The notes under the pieces are model-generated. The model had not been told where the DNA came from. It saw only the letters and a list, made by a program, of their open reading frames with translations, and did no database searches. The position numbers and the translations under genes are program-made. From NCBI GenBank assembly GCA_902778245.1, contig CACYXH010000004.1:1-60072 (forward strand): 60,072 nt of DNA. The letters are read 5' to 3'. This document shows positions 43,246-52,312 of the stretch, one piece after another. Source of the DNA: an uncultured Lachnospiraceae bacterium. GTDB taxonomy: Bacteria; Bacillota; Clostridia; Lachnospirales; Lachnospiraceae. The stretch's first letter is position 1. The number at the start of each line of letters is the position of its first letter.

Positions 43246-44397
43246 GTGCCTGCGATTAGTATAATTGTTCCGGCCTACAATGTAGAAAAATATATTAATC
43301 GTTGCGTGGACAGCATTCTTGCCCAAACCTTCAAAGATTTCGAACTGATCTTTGTGGATGATGGTTCACCGGATAATTGCGGTGCAATTTGCGATGAATA
43401 CGCTGCGAGGGATAACCGGATTAAAGTGATTCACCAGAAAAATGCCGGAGTTTCTGTAGCTAGAAATAATGGTGTAAAAGAGGCAAATGGTAAATATATC
43501 ACTTTTATAGATAGCGATGACTGGGTTTCATCAAAATGTCTCGAGAGAATGTATTTTGCTTGCGAAGAAAACAATGCACAGATGGCCATATGTGATATTG
43601 CCATGGTTGATACAGAGAGTGTTGAGACGCCAATTCCAGTGAACGAACGTATTACGACGGGGGAGGATGCACTGAAAAAGTATGGGATCTTGATGGATTC
43701 ACGATTCAGAGGCCCATACGCGAAATTGGTCAAGCGTGAGATTGTGTTGGAGCATCCGTTCCCGGCAGGCAGAACATACGGGGAGGATTCTGCATGTGTG
43801 TATTTGTGGATGTGGGATGCGAAAAAGGTCGCAGATATAGAAGAAAAACACTATTACTATCTTCAACGAACTGAAAGTGCGGTACATACTGCATATGGAT
43901 GGCATAGGCTTGGCGTCTTTGACACATATAATGAGATGTTGGTGTTTTATCGGTCGATAGGTATGGAAAAGTTGCTCGACCGCACATTGTGCATATATTT
44001 AGACGACATGATTGTCGGATATGAGATTTGTATTGCAGATCATAAAATGGATATTGCTCAGAGGCTGCAGCAGATGATACATCAGGTTCTGCGCGAATGG
44101 TGTGGCTATAGTGAGAGTGGGATCATTGAGCATAGAGAAAAAATGGTTCATATTTTGTCTAAAATGAATGCTGATACAGTTAGAGAGGTATATATCGTAT
44201 TGTGCGCAAATCGAATGGCCACACATATACAACATCATACTCAAATCCCTGGGTTGCAGAAAAGATTGAGAAGATTTCTGTTAAGATATCATCCTAAAGT
44301 TAATCAATGTCCGTTTGCATATGAGTCGGCGTTTCCTCGATTGATGAATTTATATTGGATTGTCGTCGCGCAGGTTCGTAAGAGAAGGAGAGAATGA
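43246..44397 (+). CDS. Family 2 glycosyltransferase (tandem pair, copy 1)
   Basis: 383 aa starting at GTG, six bases after a G-rich run acting as ribosome site. ISIIVPAYNVEKYINRCVDS, VDDGSPDNCGAICDEYAA, NAGVSVARNNGV and FIDSDDWVSSKC are the GT-A motifs. The central part includes YGILMDSRFRGPYAKLVKREIV and GEDSACVYLWMWDA. It shares long stretches with the next gene, so the pair arose by duplication. It lies just after the exporter. Confidence 0.88.
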   Translation: MPAISIIVPAYNVEKYINRCVDSILAQTFKDFELIFVDDGSPDNCGAICDEYAARDNRIKVIHQKNAGVSVARNNGVKEANGKYITFIDSDDWVSSKCLERMYFACEENNAQMAICDIAMVDTESVETPIPVNERITTGEDALKKYGILMDSRFRGPYAKLVKREIVLEHPFPAGRTYGEDSACVYLWMWDAKKVADIEEKHYYYLQRTESAVHTAYGWHRLGVFDTYNEMLVFYRSIGMEKLLDRTLCIYLDDMIVGYEICIADHKMDIAQRLQQMIHQVLREWCGYSESGIIEHREKMVHILSKMNADTVREVYIVLCANRMATHIQHHTQIPGLQKRLRRFLLRYHPKVNQCPFAYESAFPRLMNLYWIVVAQVRKRRRE

Positions 44398-44398
44398 A

Positions 44399-45595
44399 AT
44401 GCCTTTGGTCAGTGTAATTGTTCCTGTCTACAACACAGAGCAATACCTTCAACGCTGTATTGACAGTATCCTTGCGCAAACCTTCAAAGATTTTGAACTG
44501 ATTTTGGTAGATGATGGTTCACCGGATAATTGTGGTGCAATTTGCGATGAATATTCCGCAAGATATGACTTTATTTTTAGCATTCATAAAGAAAATGGGG
44601 GTGTATCTGCTGCGAGAAATGATGGTGTTGGAAGGGCAACGGGGAAATATGTAACTTTTATCGATCCGGATGACTGGATTGATCGATTTTATTTAGAAAG
44701 ATTGTATCGAGCATGTGAAGACAATGACGCAGATATAGCAGTTGGAAGTAGTGAGCGGATATTTTGCGAAAAAGAAGCAACGACTCCGGATGAGGAGGGA
44801 ACAGTAGTCAGAAATCGCTACGAGGCATTGAACATATATGGAATGCATGGCGGTGCGGATATTAGATCATCCTGGGCGAAACTAATAAAAAGAGAGATTG
44901 TTTGTAAGGAGCTTTTTCCGATGGGACGAGTTATGGCAGAAGATGCCGCATGTGTATACCGCTGGTACTGGCAAGCAACTAAGATTGTTGAGGTGCGCGG
45001 AGCAAGGTATTATTACTTTCAGAATGCTGGCAGTATTTGTCATAGCGCATATGGTTGGCATAATATTGATTATTTTCGTACATATGATGAGATGCTGCAG
45101 TTCTATGAGGATAAAGGATTATATAAATTATTGGAGCAAAATATAGGAGATTATTTGTATTGCTTGTGTTCCGATTATGAAACTTGTATTCGACAAAATA
45201 AGAGTGAAATCGCAAGTTTCATTCAAACTATTATACACCGTGTTTTGGATAAATGGCTGAATTACAGGAATGTTGGCATCGTGGAAACAAGAGAAGGCAT
45301 GATCTCTGTATTGGAAAAGGCGGGCGCACAAAACATTATGAGAAATTATGTTTCCCATTGCGCGAAGGCACTCGCAGAGCAATGTATGAAAGAGTATATT
45401 AATGATAGAAAGTACGCAGCTATACTTCGAAAAAGACTCAAAAGGATGGTTCGAACGTATTATTTTGAAATAATAGAGTTTAGCATTGTTTATGAAGCTA
45501 TTTATCCTCGCGGGATGCAGCTTTACTGGATCATGCAGGCACAGATTAGTAAGCTTAGGAAAAAGACTAAAGTGTTACAAGATAAATTAATTTGA
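44399..45595 (+). CDS. Family 2 glycosyltransferase (tandem pair, copy 2)
   Basis: 398 aa from ATG 44399 after GAAGGAGAG. It shares SILAQTFKDFEL and VDDGSPDNCGAICDEY exactly with the preceding gene, and the same plan (SSWAKLIKREIVCKELFP, AEDAACVYRWYW). The expected DXD reads FIDPDDWIDRFY, with Pro where the first copy has Ser. The ORF from 44360 overlaps the previous gene and is rejected. The two copies probably add similar sugars to different acceptors. Confidence 0.88.
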   Translation: MPLVSVIVPVYNTEQYLQRCIDSILAQTFKDFELILVDDGSPDNCGAICDEYSARYDFIFSIHKENGGVSAARNDGVGRATGKYVTFIDPDDWIDRFYLERLYRACEDNDADIAVGSSERIFCEKEATTPDEEGTVVRNRYEALNIYGMHGGADIRSSWAKLIKREIVCKELFPMGRVMAEDAACVYRWYWQATKIVEVRGARYYYFQNAGSICHSAYGWHNIDYFRTYDEMLQFYEDKGLYKLLEQNIGDYLYCLCSDYETCIRQNKSEIASFIQTIIHRVLDKWLNYRNVGIVETREGMISVLEKAGAQNIMRNYVSHCAKALAEQCMKEYINDRKYAAILRKRLKRMVRTYYFEIIEFSIVYEAIYPRGMQLYWIMQAQISKLRKKTKVLQDKLI

Positions 45596-45597
45596 GG

Positions 45598-46243
45598 AAA
45601 ACCATTCGATATATTAAGACAAACAACGGTTCCATTGCACGTTTTGATGATGGCGAGTTTAATGCAATATTGCGAAGAAGGGATTGAGTATTTCGGGCCT
45701 TAAATGCGGAATTATCCAAGCGTCTCGAAGATGTATTGGATAACGAGAATAAGAATCTCCTGATATGCGTACCACATTGCTTCAATACTGTAAGCAAGCT
45801 TAGCATACGAGGGAAAAATTCTGGATTGATTTGGGAAAGGAAGGAATGTACTCATTGTGGAAGGAAACTAAACGCGTCTTGGAGTAGGGAATGACTTATT
45901 CGATGGAATTCGGTCTATAAAATGAATTTTAGCCCCGGCAATAAATGCGTTTGACGTATATGATGAAATAAGACAAGGGGTGATCGACCATTATGATAAA
46001 CAACTTGTTTTACTTGCGCTGGGACCGACGGCAACGGTACTTGCTTGCGATTTGTCGAAAGAAGGAATTCAGGCACTTGACATCGGACATGTGGATATAG
46101 AATACGAATGGTTCCAGAGGGGAGTTAAAGAGATAACTGTAGTTCCTGGAAAATGGACAAACGAGACCGCTGAAGGAAAGTCTTACTCTGTTTGCGTGGA
46201 TCCAAATTATATAAAGCAGATTGCTTGCAGAATTGGGTGCTGA
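45598..46243 (+). pseudogene. Degraded SP_1767-type (DUF1792, GT-D) glucosyltransferase
   Basis: Pieces of this family appear in order but in different frames. KTIRYIKTNNGSIARFDDGEFNAI starts at 45598 and soon meets a stop. ALNAELSKRLEDVL and NLLICVPHCF, then FWIDLGKEGMYSLWK, then VGNDLFDG, follow in other frames, and APAINAFDVYDEI continues to LLALGPTATVLA and DIGHVDIEYEWF up to 46243. Stops and frame changes plus a missing middle show it is dead. The open 88-codon piece 45980-46243 is only its C-terminal part. In streptococci this family adds glucose to serine-rich adhesin glycans. Confidence 0.8.
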
Positions 46244-46267
46244 GGTAATGGGGATAGAAAAAGTAAA

Positions 46268-47413
46268 GTGGAAATAATTCTTTCAAAATTAAAAAAAGAG
46301 ATTATGCACGTCATAGACAATAAAATGCTGCGACCTGTTCGACGCTTCAGATTAAAAAAGAAATGTGATAGCTTAATTAAGCTTACATCTAATTATGATT
46401 TGAAAAGCGCGGAAGAACAGCTTAGGGATTATCATGCATGTGGGGAGGTTGCGTTTTCACAAGATGCAATCCTTGATGCCGAATTTGATCTGATGATTGT
46501 AATCCCTGTATATAATGTTGAGCCATTTCTTGAAGAGTGCATTCAATCCGTAATCAATCAGCAGACATCATATAGTTATGTCGCCTATTTTGTTGATGAC
46601 GGGTCGACTGATCGCAGCAGTGAAATATTAGAGCGACATTTTGGAGATAGGCACATTCGTATTATTCATCAAAAAAATGGAGGGTTGTCTGCTGCCAGAA
46701 ATCGTGCAATAGAACATATTCTTGGAAGATATGTATTATTTCTGGATTCGGATGACTATTTGGCACCTAATGCTGTCGATGTCATGATGCGAGCAGCTGA
46801 TGAATTTGATGCTGACTTGGTAGAAGGCGGCCATGTGATGTTTGAAGATAACAGACAGTTGGCTTCGGTTAAATATGGATATCAAGTAAAAAAATCTATG
46901 CTTAATGAAATAACAGGGTACCCTTGGGGTAAGTTGCTCAAGGGTACACTGTTAAAACATAACTGCTTTCCAATAGGATTATGGTATGAAGATACAGTGA
47001 TAAAAACCCTGATCTGCCCGGAGTGTGAGACGATTGTCACCGTGCCGGAAGTGACATACTATTATAGACAAAATCCCAAAGGCATATCAAAGAAACATGC
47101 CGACAAACGGTGTGTTGACACTTATTGGATTACAAAACTTTATCTGGAGGAAAAATTTAGGCGTGGACATTTTCTTGGGAAAGAAGAGTATACTCAGTTT
47201 CTCAAACAACTCTGCACAAATCAGAGACGAGTAAAAGAGCTACCAATTGAAATACAGGAAGGCATTTTTGCACTCTCATGCGCTTTACGGGAAAAGTATT
47301 TTTCTGATATAAATCTGACGGATGATTTTCGACTTTCTATGTTATCTGAGGCGGTTCGTGGAAAAAGTTTTGTTGCGTTTTTGGAAATTATATCTGAATG
47401 GAATAACTTGTAG
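46268..47413 (+). CDS. Family 2 glycosyltransferase with N-terminal extension
   Basis: 381 aa from a GTG. A basic/helical lead of about 75 residues precedes the GT-A core: LMIVIPVYNVEPFLEECIQS, VDDGSTDRSSEI, QKNGGLSAARNRAI and FLDSDDYLAPNAV. YPWGKLLKGTLLKHNCFP and YEDTVIKTLI are in the acceptor half. The start is uncertain; ATG 46304 is an alternative. The lead may contact the membrane or a partner. Confidence 0.85.
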   Translation: MEIILSKLKKEIMHVIDNKMLRPVRRFRLKKKCDSLIKLTSNYDLKSAEEQLRDYHACGEVAFSQDAILDAEFDLMIVIPVYNVEPFLEECIQSVINQQTSYSYVAYFVDDGSTDRSSEILERHFGDRHIRIIHQKNGGLSAARNRAIEHILGRYVLFLDSDDYLAPNAVDVMMRAADEFDADLVEGGHVMFEDNRQLASVKYGYQVKKSMLNEITGYPWGKLLKGTLLKHNCFPIGLWYEDTVIKTLICPECETIVTVPEVTYYYRQNPKGISKKHADKRCVDTYWITKLYLEEKFRRGHFLGKEEYTQFLKQLCTNQRRVKELPIEIQEGIFALSCALREKYFSDINLTDDFRLSMLSEAVRGKSFVAFLEIISEWNNL

Positions 47414-47434
47414 TTAAAGGGGAGACAGTGACGC

Positions 47435-48223
47435 ATGATTCCTAAAATAATCCATTACTGCTGGTTTGGTTACAACCAAAAACCACGATCGGTTGAAAAA
47501 TGCATCCAAAGCTGGAAAAGATACATGCCAGACTATCAGATTGTAGAGTGGAACGAGAAAAACTACGATATACAAGCAGCACCGTTATATGTTCGTCAGG
47601 CCTATGATGCGAGAAAATGGGCATTTGTAACAGACTATGTACGTCTTTGGATTATCTATAATTATGGAGGGGTATATCTTGATACCGATGTTGAGGTAAT
47701 TCGCTCTTGGAATCAACTATTGTCACACCGATGCTTTATTGGTAGACAGCCGGGGTATCAGGTAAATACCGGAGCCGGATTTGGTGCAGAAAAAAAACAT
47801 CCAGCCATTAAGCGAATGATGTATGACTATGAAAACATTCCTTTTATTGATGAAAGTGGGGAAATGGACTTGTTGACATGCCCGAGTAGAAATAGTCAGT
47901 GGCTATTTGAATGTGGGTTACAAAAAGAGGATGTTTATCAAGAAATTGAGGGCGTTGCTATTTATCCGATCAATTACTTTTCACCTATGGATGCGTGGAC
48001 TCGAAGATTGAAGGTTACTAAGAATACGTATTCAATTCATCATTGCGATGCATCGTGGAGCAACACTGAAACGAAGCAATTGAAAAGAAAACGTAAAGCC
48101 GAGTCTTACAAAGCTGATGCGATAGATTTTGTGAAACATATTCCAAATCGAATTTGTATCTTTGTACTAGGTCGTAAAAGATATTATGCGTTGAAGAAAA
48201 AAATAAAAGGAGAGCAGCTATGA
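47435..48223 (+). CDS. GT32-family glycosyltransferase (DXD sugar-binding)
   Basis: 262 aa. It opens IPKIIHYCWFGYNQKP, the usual GT32 start. WAFVTDYVRLWIIYNYGGVYLDTDVEV holds the DXD metal site at 83-85, and HHCDASWS is the characteristic His-rich end of the core. Likely transfers a hexose (Och1/capsule type). Its last codon overlaps the kdsB start (ATGA). Its AT-rich codon use contrasts with the following Kdo genes. Confidence 0.9.
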   Translation: MIPKIIHYCWFGYNQKPRSVEKCIQSWKRYMPDYQIVEWNEKNYDIQAAPLYVRQAYDARKWAFVTDYVRLWIIYNYGGVYLDTDVEVIRSWNQLLSHRCFIGRQPGYQVNTGAGFGAEKKHPAIKRMMYDYENIPFIDESGEMDLLTCPSRNSQWLFECGLQKEDVYQEIEGVAIYPINYFSPMDAWTRRLKVTKNTYSIHHCDASWSNTETKQLKRKRKAESYKADAIDFVKHIPNRICIFVLGRKRYYALKKKIKGEQL

Positions 48224-48957
48224 AAATCATTGCCATGATTCCCGCTCGAGGCGGTTCCACTCGATTCAATAACAAACCCCTTGCACCTATCTGCGGTAAA
48301 CCCATGGTCTATTGGGTCTGGAAGCACAGCAAGGAAGCTCCTATATTTCAGGAGGTCTACATCGCCACCGACAGCGAAGAGATCAAAACGGTTGCCGAGG
48401 GCTTCGACGCCAAGGTCATTATGACCTCACCGGACTGCGAAACTGCCACCGAGCGCCTCTGGGAGGTCTCTCGCAAGGTGGAGGCCGATCTCTACGTCAT
48501 GGTCAACGGAGACGAGCCTCTGGTCTTGGCAGAGGATATTGTCAAGTGCATTCCTGAGAACATTCCAGAGGACGGCTTCTATGTGTCTAACCTGATGACG
48601 GATTTTTCCAACCCGGTGGAAGTAGTAGACCCAACCAATTTGAAGATCGTTACCAATCAGGATGGCATCTGCCTTTTCATCTCCCGTTCCCCCATTCCAT
48701 TCCCCAAGGGAGAGATGAACTATGCCTACCAGAAGTTTGTCGGCGTAGGAGCATTCACCCATGCGGCATTGGAGTACTATCACAATACACCGAGAGGCCT
48801 CGTGGAGAAGATTGAAGAGAACGACTCCTTCCGTTTTATCGAAAACCGGAAGGATTGTTACTACATCAATGCTCATTGTAAAACACTATCTGTGGACACG
48901 CCCAAAGACCGTATTCAGGTAGAGCGTTATATGATCGAGCGTGGAATGACCGATTAA
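48220..48957 (+). CDS. kdsB: 3-deoxy-manno-octulosonate cytidylyltransferase (CMP-Kdo synthetase)
   Basis: Activates Kdo with CTP to CMP-Kdo. [22 protein letters not shown] is the conserved cytidylyltransferase loop, followed by [28 protein letters not shown] (metal-binding Asp) and [10 protein letters not shown]. The 245-aa length fits. Alternatives are other CMP-sugar synthetases (NeuA/PseF), but the KdsA and KdsD neighbours favour Kdo. Kdo is normally a Gram-negative sugar; here it sits in a Gram-positive-type polysaccharide locus. Confidence 0.87.
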   Translation: MKIIAMIPARGGSTRFNNKPLAPICGKPMVYWVWKHSKEAPIFQEVYIATDSEEIKTVAEGFDAKVIMTSPDCETATERLWEVSRKVEADLYVMVNGDEPLVLAEDIVKCIPENIPEDGFYVSNLMTDFSNPVEVVDPTNLKIVTNQDGICLFISRSPIPFPKGEMNYAYQKFVGVGAFTHAALEYYHNTPRGLVEKIEENDSFRFIENRKDCYYINAHCKTLSVDTPKDRIQVERYMIERGMTD

Positions 48958-48974
48958 ACCGGAAAGGACAAGCT

Positions 48975-49745
48975 ATGTTTCAGTTAATTGCAGGCCCCTG
49001 CGTAATTGAGTCCGAAGAAATGGCTCTCTCCATTGCGGGACAGATGAAAGAAATCACGGGTGAGCTGGGTATTCCGTATACGTTTAAGGCGTCCTTTGAT
49101 AAAGCAAACCGCACCTCTATCAGCAGCTTCCGGGGTCCCGGCATTGAGGAAGGATTGCGTATTTTACAGAGGGTGAAGGATGTCTACCATTTGCCCATCT
49201 GTACGGACATTCATGAGCCGTGGCAGGCCGAGAGAGCGGCTGAAGTCTGCGATATTTTACAAATTCCGGCATTCCTGTGCCGTCAGACAGATCTTCTGGT
49301 GGCAGCGGCAAAAACGGGAAAGTGCATTAATATCAAAAAGGCGCAGTTTCTGGCGCCTTGGGATATGAAGAATTGCTTGGATAAGGTACGTCAATCCGGA
49401 AATGACAACGTTATGCTCTGTGAACGCGGTACTATCTTCGGCTATAACACCCTTGTAGTGGACATGACCGGGCTTCGTGTGATGAAAGAAATGGGCGTCC
49501 CTGTGGTGTTTGACGCCACACATAGCGTCCAGAAACCCGGCGGCAATGGTACCAGCACCGGAGGAAAACGACAGTACGTGGAGTATCTGGCAAAGGCGGC
49601 AATTGCGGTCGGTGCAGACGGCCTTTTCATGGAGACTCATCCCGAACCGGAGAACGCAAAGTCCGACGGTCCCAATATGGTACCGCTGGGGGAGATGAAG
49701 GAACTGCTGAGGAAGTTACAGAAGGTATATATGGCGGTGTGGTGA
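48975..49745 (+). CDS. kdsA: 3-deoxy-8-phosphooctulonate synthase (Kdo-8-P synthase)
   Basis: Condenses phosphoenolpyruvate with arabinose-5-phosphate to Kdo-8-phosphate. [39 protein letters not shown] and TDIHEPWQ are KdsA landmarks. [24 protein letters not shown] and [16 protein letters not shown] follow, with the PEP, phosphate and A5P-binding residues in place. At 256 aa it is slightly short. The ATG has GGAAAGGA upstream, 17 bases after kdsB. Confidence 0.95.
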   Translation: MFQLIAGPCVIESEEMALSIAGQMKEITGELGIPYTFKASFDKANRTSISSFRGPGIEEGLRILQRVKDVYHLPICTDIHEPWQAERAAEVCDILQIPAFLCRQTDLLVAAAKTGKCINIKKAQFLAPWDMKNCLDKVRQSGNDNVMLCERGTIFGYNTLVVDMTGLRVMKEMGVPVVFDATHSVQKPGGNGTSTGGKRQYVEYLAKAAIAVGADGLFMETHPEPENAKSDGPNMVPLGEMKELLRKLQKVYMAVW

Positions 49746-49748
49746 GAA

Positions 49749-51026
49749 ATGAGTAAGATTCTGATATGGAGACAGATTATACCAGGCGATGGCGTAGATA
49801 TTTTTACACACACAGATTATACGAAACTCACCGCTCATATGGACAGGCTGTATAACGGTGCATGTCCTAACTGGGGAAATAAACTCTGGTTTCAGGGGCT
49901 TTACTCTGAAATTAATACGCCGGAAAATCAAATTACTTTTCGAAAAGATGAAACGATTGACTATATCAATCAGAACTTTGACCTGATTATCTACCCGATG
50001 GCGAATTTTTTCAGCGTTCAATACTGTTCGGACACCACAGAATTTACAAAAATACTTGTGCGGATTAAAATACCCGTTTATATTATCGCCTGCGGTGCTC
50101 AAGCAGACAGTTATGATGCTCTGGATGATCTCATAGAAAAGATAGGAGCACCCGCAAGTCGTTTTATTGAGGCGATTTATCATACCGGTGGCGAGTTTTG
50201 CCTCCGGGGAGACTTTACCAAGGAATTTTTTACAAAATTGGGTTTTCCTTCGGCTGTAGTAACAGGCTGTCCATCGATGTATCAGCTTGGTAGGAATTTT
50301 CGGGTCAATAAGCATGAAGCCTTACCAACCGTGCAGGAGCTGAAAATTGCGGTGAATGGGCATCTAAAGGCTTTTGAGGAAATCATGAAAGAGTTTCCTG
50401 GCAGCCTATTTTTTGATCAGGATCAATTTCTGAAACAACTTTATGAGCCAGGATATCTGTCATGTAAAAATCTGAGATTTAAGCTTTCGTTTTATCGTCA
50501 CCAGGGAGTTTATTTAGCGGAACTTATTGGCAAGGGAAGAATAAAAATGTTTGCCGATATTCCCACGTGGTATCATTATTTGAGAAGCAATGGCTTTCAT
50601 TATTCGTTTGGAACAAGAATTCATGGAAGTATCATGGCCTTATTGGCGGGCATACCGGTCACCGTCCTTGCCATTGACAGCAGGACAAGGGAAATGGCAG
50701 ATTTTTTTGATAATCCGTATATTGAATTCCGACCTGACCATGCGTACTCAGCCGAAGATGTTTATTCATCCTACGAGCGTGCGGACTACGGCAAGCTGAA
50801 TGCTTCCTTTTCCGATAAATTTGACAGATATGAGAGGTTCCTGATAGAACATAAAATTGTTACGAAACTAAACGAAAAAAATGAATTTTTATCTGAAAAC
50901 CAGCTTGCTGTAGTTGAAGAGTATCATCCGAACAAAGAAGCGTTTATGATGCTTGCAGAGAGCATGGAAAGAAAAGCAAAACTTCTGAACCTCATAAACG
51001 GAATGGTGCCGGTACGGAGGAGTTAG
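49749..51026 (+). CDS. Polysaccharide pyruvyl transferase-family protein
   Basis: 425 aa. The family's features are NWGNKLWFQGLYSEI near the start, LIIYPMANFFSV, VYIIACGAQADSY, CLRGDFTKEFFTKLGF and VVTGCPSMY. The best match is GTRIHGSIMALLAGIPVTVLAID, the PS_pyruv_trans signature with its conserved His/Gly. It would add a pyruvate ketal from PEP to a sugar, giving negative charge. It starts three bases after kdsA. Some members of the family have other roles, so the substrate is open. Confidence 0.85.
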   Translation: MSKILIWRQIIPGDGVDIFTHTDYTKLTAHMDRLYNGACPNWGNKLWFQGLYSEINTPENQITFRKDETIDYINQNFDLIIYPMANFFSVQYCSDTTEFTKILVRIKIPVYIIACGAQADSYDALDDLIEKIGAPASRFIEAIYHTGGEFCLRGDFTKEFFTKLGFPSAVVTGCPSMYQLGRNFRVNKHEALPTVQELKIAVNGHLKAFEEIMKEFPGSLFFDQDQFLKQLYEPGYLSCKNLRFKLSFYRHQGVYLAELIGKGRIKMFADIPTWYHYLRSNGFHYSFGTRIHGSIMALLAGIPVTVLAIDSRTREMADFFDNPYIEFRPDHAYSAEDVYSSYERADYGKLNASFSDKFDRYERFLIEHKIVTKLNEKNEFLSENQLAVVEEYHPNKEAFMMLAESMERKAKLLNLINGMVPVRRS

Positions 51027-51057
51027 ACGCAAAAAAATATTTGATTGGTGTATTAGT

Positions 51058-52035
51058 ATGAAAGATAATTTTGATTATATCGGCGAGGCAAGAAGCGTTT
51101 TTGACAAGGAAATATTTGCTCTGGAGCGGACACGGGATGTGCTGGGGCAGGATTTTGAGAATATCCTTCAGCTGATACTTGATTGTCGGGGTAAAGTCAT
51201 ATTCACTGGTATGGGAAAGCCCGGTCATATTGGAGCAAAGATGGCTGCGACCTTTTCAAGCCTCGGTACGCCAGCCTTCTTTATGCATCCTGGCGAAGCC
51301 ATGCACGGTGATCTGGGCATGGTGGAGCAGAAGGATGTCGTCATGCTGATGAGCTACAGCGGCGAAAGCGAGGAAGTGACCCGTCTGATGCCTGTGCTGC
51401 AGGAAATTGGCTGTACGACGGTGGCTATTACCGGAAATCCAAAATCAACCCTTGCGAAAGAATGTCAGTATCATTTTTATTTTCCGGAGTTTGAAGAAGC
51501 CTGCTACATGCATCTCGCACCGACCAGCAGTACCACAGCGTTACTGGTGTTGGGCGACGCCATGGCTGTGGTGGCTTCCCGCGCGAAAAATTACACGAAA
51601 GAGGACTTTGGCCTGCATCACCCTGCTGGCGCTCTGGGCAAGAAATTGCTTGTCAAGGTCAAAGACCTAATGTACACTGGAGATGCCAACGCCACGATTG
51701 CGGAAGGCAGCACGCTCCGAAGTGCCATTGTGGAGATGAGCAGCAAAGGCCTAAGCATGGTCACGATTGTGGATGCAAATTTCCATCTGAAAGGGATTAT
51801 TACAGATGGAGATCTGCGCCGTATGCTGGAACGAGGTGTTGATGTCTACAACGAATGTGTAGATGATGTCATGACCAAAGCGCCAAGAGCGATTGATTAC
51901 CGGGAAATGGCAGTTAATGCTCTGCAGTTTATGAGTGATCGAAAGATAACTTGCATGCCGGTGCTGGATGAGCATGAAAAGGTGGTTGGTTCTATTTTAA
52001 TGCAGGATATTTTTAAGGCAGGAATTGTGCGATGA
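51058..52035 (+). CDS. kdsD: Arabinose-5-phosphate isomerase (KdsD/KpsF)
   Basis: Makes arabinose-5-phosphate, the KdsA substrate, from ribulose-5-phosphate. The N-terminal SIS domain has FTGMGKPGHIGAKMAATFSSLGTPA and MSYSGESEEV. It then has HLAPTSSTTALLVLGDAMAV, and two CBS domains follow (about 205-325; MSSKGLSMVTIVD, DRKITCMPVLDE). 325 aa is full length. Its stop overlaps the ATG of the broken kdsC (ATGA), the normal kdsD-kdsC coupling. Confidence 0.93.
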   Translation: MKDNFDYIGEARSVFDKEIFALERTRDVLGQDFENILQLILDCRGKVIFTGMGKPGHIGAKMAATFSSLGTPAFFMHPGEAMHGDLGMVEQKDVVMLMSYSGESEEVTRLMPVLQEIGCTTVAITGNPKSTLAKECQYHFYFPEFEEACYMHLAPTSSTTALLVLGDAMAVVASRAKNYTKEDFGLHHPAGALGKKLLVKVKDLMYTGDANATIAEGSTLRSAIVEMSSKGLSMVTIVDANFHLKGIITDGDLRRMLERGVDVYNECVDDVMTKAPRAIDYREMAVNALQFMSDRKITCMPVLDEHEKVVGSILMQDIFKAGIVR

Positions 52036-52210
52036 GCATTAAATTACTTGTAATGGACGTAGATGGCACCTTAACGAACGGTCGCATCTATATCGTTACA
52101 ACACTATACTTTCTGAAATCGATTATATTGGTGATGATTTAAATGACTGTGAAAGAAGTGAAAAAACGGCGGCTCTTCGGATTCGCGTAATTATGGGCTC
52201 GACAGGTTAA
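52032..52210 (+). pseudogene. kdsC: Truncated Kdo-8-phosphate phosphatase (kdsC remnant)
   Basis: The ORF 52032-52142 opens IKLLVMDVDGTLTNGRIY, the HAD nucleophile motif of KdsC, then changes character and stops after 36 codons. From about 52115 another frame reads SEIDYIGDDLNDC...EKTAALRI up to a stop at 52210. YIGDDLND is the last HAD motif of KdsC. The middle 80-100 residues are therefore deleted and the frame broken. The Kdo pathway here lacks its own phosphatase unless another gene supplies it. Confidence 0.8.
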
Positions 52211-52283
52211 CCGGAGACTATGTAGCCTTTGTAGATAGCGATGACTGGATAGAGCCTGACATGTTTGGATCCCTGATTCCTAT
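52211..52283 (+). pseudogene. Fragment of a family 2 glycosyltransferase
   Basis: The frame from 52213 reads GDYVAFVDSDDWIEPDMFGSLI, the metal-binding segment of a GT2 enzyme, with nothing recognisable before or after it. It is fused directly to the kdsC remnant. This marks a recombination scar. Confidence 0.7.
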
Positions 52284-52312
52284 TACCATTACACGGAGGT
52301 CGCAAGAACCCC

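Noticed and set aside
43227-44397. Exporter ATPase and next glycosyltransferase as one slippage-controlled fusion
   Set aside because: They are in the same frame but separated by an in-frame TGA directly after the G-run. Slippage by one or two bases would leave this frame rather than join them.
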